From Girardinichthys multiradiatus (taxonomy: Eukaryota > Chordata > Actinopteri > Cyprinodontiformes > Goodeidae), in the NCBI RefSeq assembly GCF_021462225.1, contig NC_061812.1, positions 42,019,363 to 42,083,362 of the forward strand: DNA of 64,000 bases, written 5' to 3'. This document shows, piece by piece, positions 58,141-64,000 of the stretch (its first letter is position 1; each line of letters opens with the position of its first letter). The translations under genes and the position numbers were made by a program. The notes beneath the pieces were generated by a model that searched no databases, had not been told where the DNA came from, and saw only the letters and a list, made by a program, of their open reading frames with translations.

Positions 58141-58385
58141 TCAATTAATTTTGGTTTATTATATAGTGACCAATTCACAACACGTCTCAAAATCAATTCA
58201 ACTGAATCATACAGACAGAGGCCAAGTGAAGTACTGTACATACATTCCAAATGATCCAAACAATGCAGTCAAATTCAGTTTATTGTTCAAATTGGTTAAA
58301 AAGCTTTCTATCTGAAGAAACCCCAGCAGATTGCATCGAGCCTTGACTTGCAGCATTCACTCCTCATGGATGAGCATGTAGCGAC
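58141..58385. repeat. SINE-like/LINE-tail insertion inside the L2-like RT
   Basis: A TTCAATTAATTTTGGTTTAT start, then ACCAATTCACAACACGTCTC and CCCAGCAGATTGCATCGAGC. I remember this text as a very common fish short repeat. It separates two RT segments that are adjacent in intact LINEs. Confidence 0.6.
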
Positions 58386-58946
58386 ATTTCATAATATCTC
58401 TAATCTCTTTAATGCAGATGACATTCAGTTGTACTGCTCCTTCGGACATTTAGAGTTCTATGAGAGACTATGGGTCTCATCAATGTCTTGGAACGCATGG
58501 TTGCTCTGATCATGCAACAGGTTAGACATCAGAACTTGACTTGCCTAAAAGCTAAGCTTGAGGATTTTAGGTGTTGTTTTCAACCAATCAGTGTTGCTTG
58601 AAGGTCACTGAAAAACATCATGTCTAAAATGTTTTTTCCTCTCATCTACAATATTGTAACATTCTTTTCGCATGTATCAACGAAAAAGCCCATGAGCACC
58701 TTCAGTTGGTTAAAAACGTTGCAGCAAGATTCTGAACTGGAAAAAAACAGAAGAGCTCACCTCACTCCTGTTTTAATATCTTTGCATTGGTTACCTGTTA
58801 ATTTCAGAATTCATTTCAAAATCCTGACTTTAATGCTTTAACTCAAGCCCCAAGATCCTTAAACCACTAATCCACTTGTAGTCCAAGATATAAAACTTGT
58901 GGGGATTGCTGTTTCCAGATTGCTGCACCTCAACTGTAAAAACAGC

Positions 58947-59578
58947 TGTTATGATTCTGGCACGTCTGCTCTACCCTGTCTCCCTGGCTACAATCAGCAG
59001 ATTAGATGCACCTGGTGGCTGCTGCAATGTAGTGCAATCTGTGGAATGCCAAGCACCTGTGTCTTTCCTGATATATACTGACTCTGACAAGCAGACGGTG
59101 CCAGATTTTTGAAAGCCATTCATGTGAGTAGATATCCAGCGTTCCTTCCTGTCTGATCATTGTTCTTGACCTTGCCTTGTTTTTCGGATTTTTGCCTCTC
59201 CGCCTGCTCCCTTTCGGACTATTTGGATTCTGGTTGTCGACCTTGTTTCCTGCATCATGTTTATGCCCCTGCCTGCCCCTTGCCTGACGTCTCTTGTTCC
59301 AATCGTTGACCCTGTTTCTGTCCTTGGATTATTGAGCCAGCCTAGCCCTTGGATTATTCAGCCTGGAGTCACTTCTTACCTGTGCTGTGGAGATCACCGC
59401 CTGCCGCCCACTGAGGTTTCCCCTCTGGGTTTCAAGTTCCACTCAAGACAAGCAGTGATTCCTGGAAGCTGTGAGGAGTGTTACCTGTGTGACGTTTTCC
59501 TGTGGGTGAATAAACCTTTTAGACTTTCAGTACTGTGTCTGGCTGAATCTTGGGTCCACTGTTTTCTGATTCATAGCA
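58947..59578 (+). mobile_element. Solo LTR, 632 bp
   Basis: TGTTATGATTCTGG .. TTCATAGCA, with a perfect 5-bp target duplication ACAGC (58942-58946 and 59579-59583). AATAAA at 59509-59514 marks plus orientation. Inserted in the L2-like LINE, whose C-terminal frame resumes after it. Confidence 0.88.
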
Positions 59579-59854
59579 ACAGCTTCCTTTGTTTTTACGT
59601 TGTCATTGCAATCTGAGCTCTTTTACATGAAGAAGCTGAAGACATTCTTAATCAAACATACTTTTCCTTGATCTTTTCAAAACCTGTGTTTTTAATTATC
59701 TGCTTAATTTGATGGGTTTTTGGTCTTTTTTAATAGTTTTTTAATTTACCATGATGCATGTTTTAATTTTCATGTCTGTCCTTGGGAAGCACTTGGTCTT
59801 CAAATCTGAAAAGTGCTGGATAAGTAAAATTTAATACCATAATATCTGTGGCTC

Positions 59855-60143
59855 TTCTGAACAAAGAAGCATCTTGATGCCGAACTCTCTGCTTGGACAA
59901 TGTGGCCCCTGTCATGCCTGTGTGTGAGAGAGAGACACATCACCAATATTATCTACAGTCTCTTCACTGTTGAGGCACCAGATCTGACTCAGTGATAACA
60001 CTGAGCAGAATGATGACAAATGAACCTTCAGCTGAATGATGTTAGAAATGCTACAAGTTGGAATGTTGTCATGTGACATGTCAGCATAGAGAGAAATTCC
60101 TGCACTACATTACACATTTCTTCTGTGTTGGGAAGAATGGTGC
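59855..60143 (+). repeat. Unclassified repeat, copy 2
   Basis: The direct-orientation partner of 56880-57186, moderately diverged. Confidence 0.75.
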
Positions 60144-62642
60144 TCAGAAATCAATGATTGGTCATCCTTTGTTGTAGAGAGCTTTGAATTTCCTAACTGT
60201 ACATCAACTTGTTGGTTTCTAGCCAGCAGTCTGCAGAGGATTGTACGCAATGACACATATCATTTTAAAAGCCACAAAGAGGGAAGCTGAATTTAAATTC
60301 TCTTAGACAGTGTGGTCATCGGGTCACTATGACTCTCCTTGCATTTTCTCCTTAAATCAGATACATTTTCTAAAACCCAGCTGTTGTCTAAAGCTTCAGA
60401 GACCCTCACATGTTGTCTCTCAAGTCTTTATAATAATTCAGGAAGGGGTAGACAGGTGTTTGCAGACATGCCATCATCGCTAGACAGTAATGTCATTCAG
60501 ATCAAAGTTACCAGATAAAGGCCTCATTGTAAAATGGTCTGTGATACTGTAGGTGTTGAATAAAATGGTGCAATACAATTCAGAGCACGAAAACATCAAA
60601 CTGAATGAAATCATCGGAAAGTAGCGAGGCTTTGAAAGAGTGGGTTTGATTTTTTACTTTTTGTAGACTAGAAGTGTCAGTGTCACTCTTTGAAAAACAG
60701 AAAAAACAAACAGATTTTATAAATTTAATTCTACCCATTTCTAAAATGTTCCCAACAAAACTAATTTCTGAGAATGTTTTTAAGAAAATATCTAATTTAT
60801 GCAAGATTTATGGATCCAGATCTATCCCCTCTTTCACAACAGATTCCTCTGCCTGGTCCTCCTTGAGTAGAATCGTGACTAAATCCAGGCACACACTGTG
60901 CAGTTTCAAAAATCAAACGGGACTTGAATGTGTCACACTGTGCTAGCTCGATATCGGAGAAATGAAATGTTTGCCTGAGTATTGGTAGAAGAGAGAGGTT
61001 TTGCAATTCTGCCATAAAATATAAAATGACAAACAATTAATTTGCAACAATGTTAATTTCCACAAATAAAGGATTTAGTTTATTTCTATTCTATCAGTTC
61101 TGGTTTCTCCATCTGTGCAACCTGGCAGCCTGCCATTAAAACTAACAGTGGTTAAGTCTAACACTAAAACACTAAAACTAATAAGTATCTTCACACATGA
61201 TACTTCTTTGCTTTAATCTGAAGAAACTTGAGCTGAATAAATTCAATGTCGTTTTGTATCTCCGTTTGTTTGTTTACTTTGTGATGTTAAAAAAAAACAT
61301 TCTGAGCAATGACAAATTCTAAAAATCATTTTGACAAACCTCTTGGTGGCCTAAAGTAATTTATGGTATAAGCCTATAGACTACTTTGGTAACCTTGAGG
61401 GGAACATCAACAGGAGCTACTCTTCACTAAAGCCTGAGGTGTTTCCACTCCTATCCTAGCGTTACATTTCATACTGACTCTGTCAATTGGTCCCTTTCAA
61501 AATCCACTTCATAGCTGTAAGCAATCCATTTCTTATATGCTTGCTTAAACCATCCCTCTACACTGGCTTAAAGACGTGGATAAACAACCTAATAAGGGCA
61601 TACCAATGATGCAGGATGAATTACTTTTAGGTTCTGATTAAACCTGATCATATTAGCTCAGTTCATGATTCATATGAACTGCATGATCCATACCTGTCCA
61701 GCCCCGAGCCACAGACACTTTCAGTACGAACTGAAAAGAAAATCCCCTCCTGTGTCCCTTCATTACGCACTCATTACAGATGTTTCATTGCAACCTGCAA
61801 ATGCGGCATCTTTATTTTACACAAATGTGCATACTTCATCTTTTTGACAAGTACAACTTTATTCCAAGGATCAAGAGGTTTCCAGGCAGAACATGGAAAA
61901 AACATTCAGCATCAAGCAATTCACAATGAACAGGTTGGAGCATACCATTCTTATAAAATATAGAGCTTTAATTTATTAGTCAGTAACAACAATGGAAAAG
62001 GAGAATTTACACAAATTATAACAATTTCATCTCTGTGCATGTTATGTTCTCTTTCATCAGAACGTCTGATGTTACAAAAAAAAAAAAAAAAAATCCGCCT
62101 GAAAAAAACGGTGCTTTTTTCAAGAAAAAACATATCTAATTTTAGGACTCTGTTGGACTTGAGGATTTTATTTTATTTTTATTTGATTCTGGTAATGAAG
62201 ACAAAGCAGAAAGCAAATCCAAATGTCTTGTATGAATTATACATGGATCTCCACAGAGGTGTCCACTCTGACTTTCATTCAGACTGAATGAGCCTGGAAA
62301 GATGGATTTAAAACCTCTTCATCTCAAACTGAATGTAAATGTTTAACTTCTTCCAAATGGCTTTTCTTTTCTGTAAAACGTTCTTGTACATAAAAACAAG
62401 TTGGACTTTACTTCACGACCTGCTGAAATAACTTTTCCATAGCATGGCTAGTATACTTGAGACGACATGATAATGTAAAAATATGATAATCTTTCAGCAG
62501 TGTGGTATTAAAATACTAATTTAAAACAAAACTTACAAATATATCCCATGAGTGTAGCACTTTTATTTAAAAAAACAAATACCATTGCTGCTAAGAATTA
62601 CTACTTTATAGCTGCAATTATACTTTAATATTTGACTTGGGT

Positions 62643-62693
62643 CGCGACCCACTATGGAATAAGCGGTAGAAAATGACTGACTGACTGATTCTG
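62643..62693 (+). repeat. SINE tail fragment
   Basis: The same 3' tail as the SINE at 53313-53499. Confidence 0.65.
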
Positions 62694-63340
62694 ATACAGA
62701 GACAAAGTGTTCTATTGAGTTTAATTTTCTTGTCAGTGAAAGCTAAAATACAAGACAACCAGTAGGACATTTATCTCATAGAATATTATGTTTACCTCTG
62801 TTCAGCTCTTTAGAAAGCAACACTGGGGGGCTAAAGGAGCTGATGCTGGCCAGGTTATCTCCCTGACAGTTAAATTGTGTCAAGCTGTTTATTTTACCAA
62901 CAGACATGCTAAGTCTTAATTTTGCTTCAAAACTCTGTCAGGCTGAAGACATATACATTTTTTTCAAGTGAGGTTCTTTAGTATTAATAACGATGTCCTT
63001 GCCTGTAGTCAAAGGGAAAATGCTGCGGTCATATTAGCAAATATTAAACATCTAGAGTTTCGCAACATACCGTTCAATTTGTTGCTGACTTCTCAGCAAA
63101 ACAACTCCCATGTTACTATGCTAAATTTATGCTTGTTGACGCCGCCTGCTGTATCTATCTGCCTGATTTAGCATAGCATAGCATGGAAGCAGTTCAGCTG
63201 AGAGAACAAAGACATACTGAACAACACTCTCCTGTGAAAGTGTAGATGTTTGTCCACTGATAGAGTGATGTGTGAACATTTTTTCAGTTTGAGTTGCTTA
63301 AAAATTAAATAAAAGGATTTATTTACTCTGATATACTACA

Positions 63341-63363
63341 ACTACTACTACTACTACTACTAC
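63341..63363. repeat. (ACT)n microsatellite
   Basis: Seven to eight ACT units. Confidence 0.9.
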
Positions 63364-64000
63364 AGCATCCTCATTTCAAAACATCCATACTTATTTAAAA
63401 ATAGTCATTGAGGGGGTCAGGGTCAAGTGTTTTAAAATAAAAAATAATAACACAGCTGACTTTGTCTTTTATATTGGTGAAGGAAATCAGAAGGTCCAGT
63501 AATGTTTGGAATTCATCATATTTGAAACTAGCCCATGCCTACAAGAGTGAAAATGAAAATTCAGAACAGTCATTTAATTTTAAATCACAGTAGCTGCTTT
63601 TAACAGCAAAATTATTGGCTCACATTTGTCTCAGATCCAAACATAATTTGCAAAAGAATTTTACTTGAATCAATATTATTGAAAAGTTGCATCACCCTTT
63701 ATATTTGGAGACATTTTAAAATCCTAACACGTTAAAGCATTTGTTTCTCCTGGTTTTTGTATTGAGAGAACAATCACACTGTACACCCACAGAGATGAAA
63801 AACAAACACAGACCTACCACGCGCTACCTTATTGGAATTACAGTACAAAAACAGGTTCATGCACACAATGAAAGCCAGCTTCTGGACGCTTTGTTTGGTG
63901 TCACAATATTTTTTTACAAAGCTCTGTTGTGTATATGGGTATTTTTTTCCACATATGGACAGTCTCGAGAGGAAATAAAAGAAAAAATGGAAAAATGTAT

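Larger units (their letters stand above)
57975..59838 (+). mobile_element. L2-like LINE 3' half, broken by SINE-like and LTR insertions
   Basis: Plus-strand RT pieces: a CGV-QGSV-GPLLF box near 58065, NADDIQLYCSF near 58418 (YADD with Asn for Tyr), LISLHWLPVNFRIHFKI near 58770, the C-terminal MKKLKTFLIKHTFP near 59628, and a 3' end with an AAAAGTGCTGGATAAGTAAA terminus. Multiple frameshifts. Confidence 0.8.
60144..64000. other. No recognisable gene; short repeat traces
   Basis: AT-rich sequence with frames of at most about 90 codons. It contains a SINE tail (62643-62693, CCCACTATGGAATAAGCGG then TGACTGACTGACTGATT) and an (ACT)n microsatellite at 63341-63363. The many AATAAA-like signals on the minus strand would also fit the 3'UTR of a gene lying to the right on that strand, but no coding exon supports this. 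Confidence 0.45.

Noticed and set aside
60144..64000. 3'UTR of a neighbouring minus-strand gene
   Set aside because: Only suggestive AT-rich text and AATAAA motifs; no coding exon in the window.

Overview
This window is vertebrate nuclear DNA, almost certainly from a ray-finned (teleost) fish. There is one recognisable host gene with GT-AG introns, sparse coding content, AT-rich filler, and a dense load of fish-type transposable elements: Tc1-like, L1/Tx1, L2-like and I/Nimb-like LINEs, a DIRS-group element, endogenous retroviruses, many solo LTRs and a tRNA-headed SINE. I see no bacterial-type gene, operon or CRISPR.

Host gene: ten coding exons on the + strand (34552-46088) encode a full-length camkv, the CaM-kinase-like vesicle-associated pseudokinase. 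The exons join in frame at consensus splice sites into 434 codons plus stop. HRD is replaced by HRN and DFG by DFH, as expected of this pseudokinase. Intron 4 (6 kb) is filled by an antisense L2-like LINE whose pentanucleotide 3' tail reads as 13 tandem GTAAG motifs on the camkv sense strand. The first non-coding exon and promoter are not identified.

Left part (1-22922): two nested transposon blocks. Block 1 (1-4197): a minus-strand LINE is split by a 1522-bp solo LTR (TSD CTCT) and again by a minus-strand retrovirus whose gag runs off the left edge. Block 2 (5939-22922) is a Russian doll. A Tc1-like element carries an LTR (TSD GAACT). The LTR carries, inside a TTC microsatellite, a Tx1-clade LINE. 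The Tx1 ORF1 is split by a 9-kb LTR retroelement (TSD GGAA), which itself carries a young Tc1-like transposon with 200-bp inverted repeats. The front of the Tx1 ORF2 is replaced by an antisense DIRS-group fragment that contains a possible intron in its ORF1.

Middle (22923-34538): decayed repeats (L1 fragment, two Tc1 remnants, an unclassified dispersed repeat) and sequence in which I recognise nothing.

Right part (46089-64000): camkv 3'UTR, then decayed Tc1 copies, three solo LTRs with 5-bp target duplications, SINE fragments, another L2-like LINE broken by a SINE and an LTR, and a diverged pair of about 300-bp direct repeats of unknown type. The last 3.8 kb holds no recognisable gene. Nothing was compared with a database; family names rest on recognised motifs and remembered consensus features.
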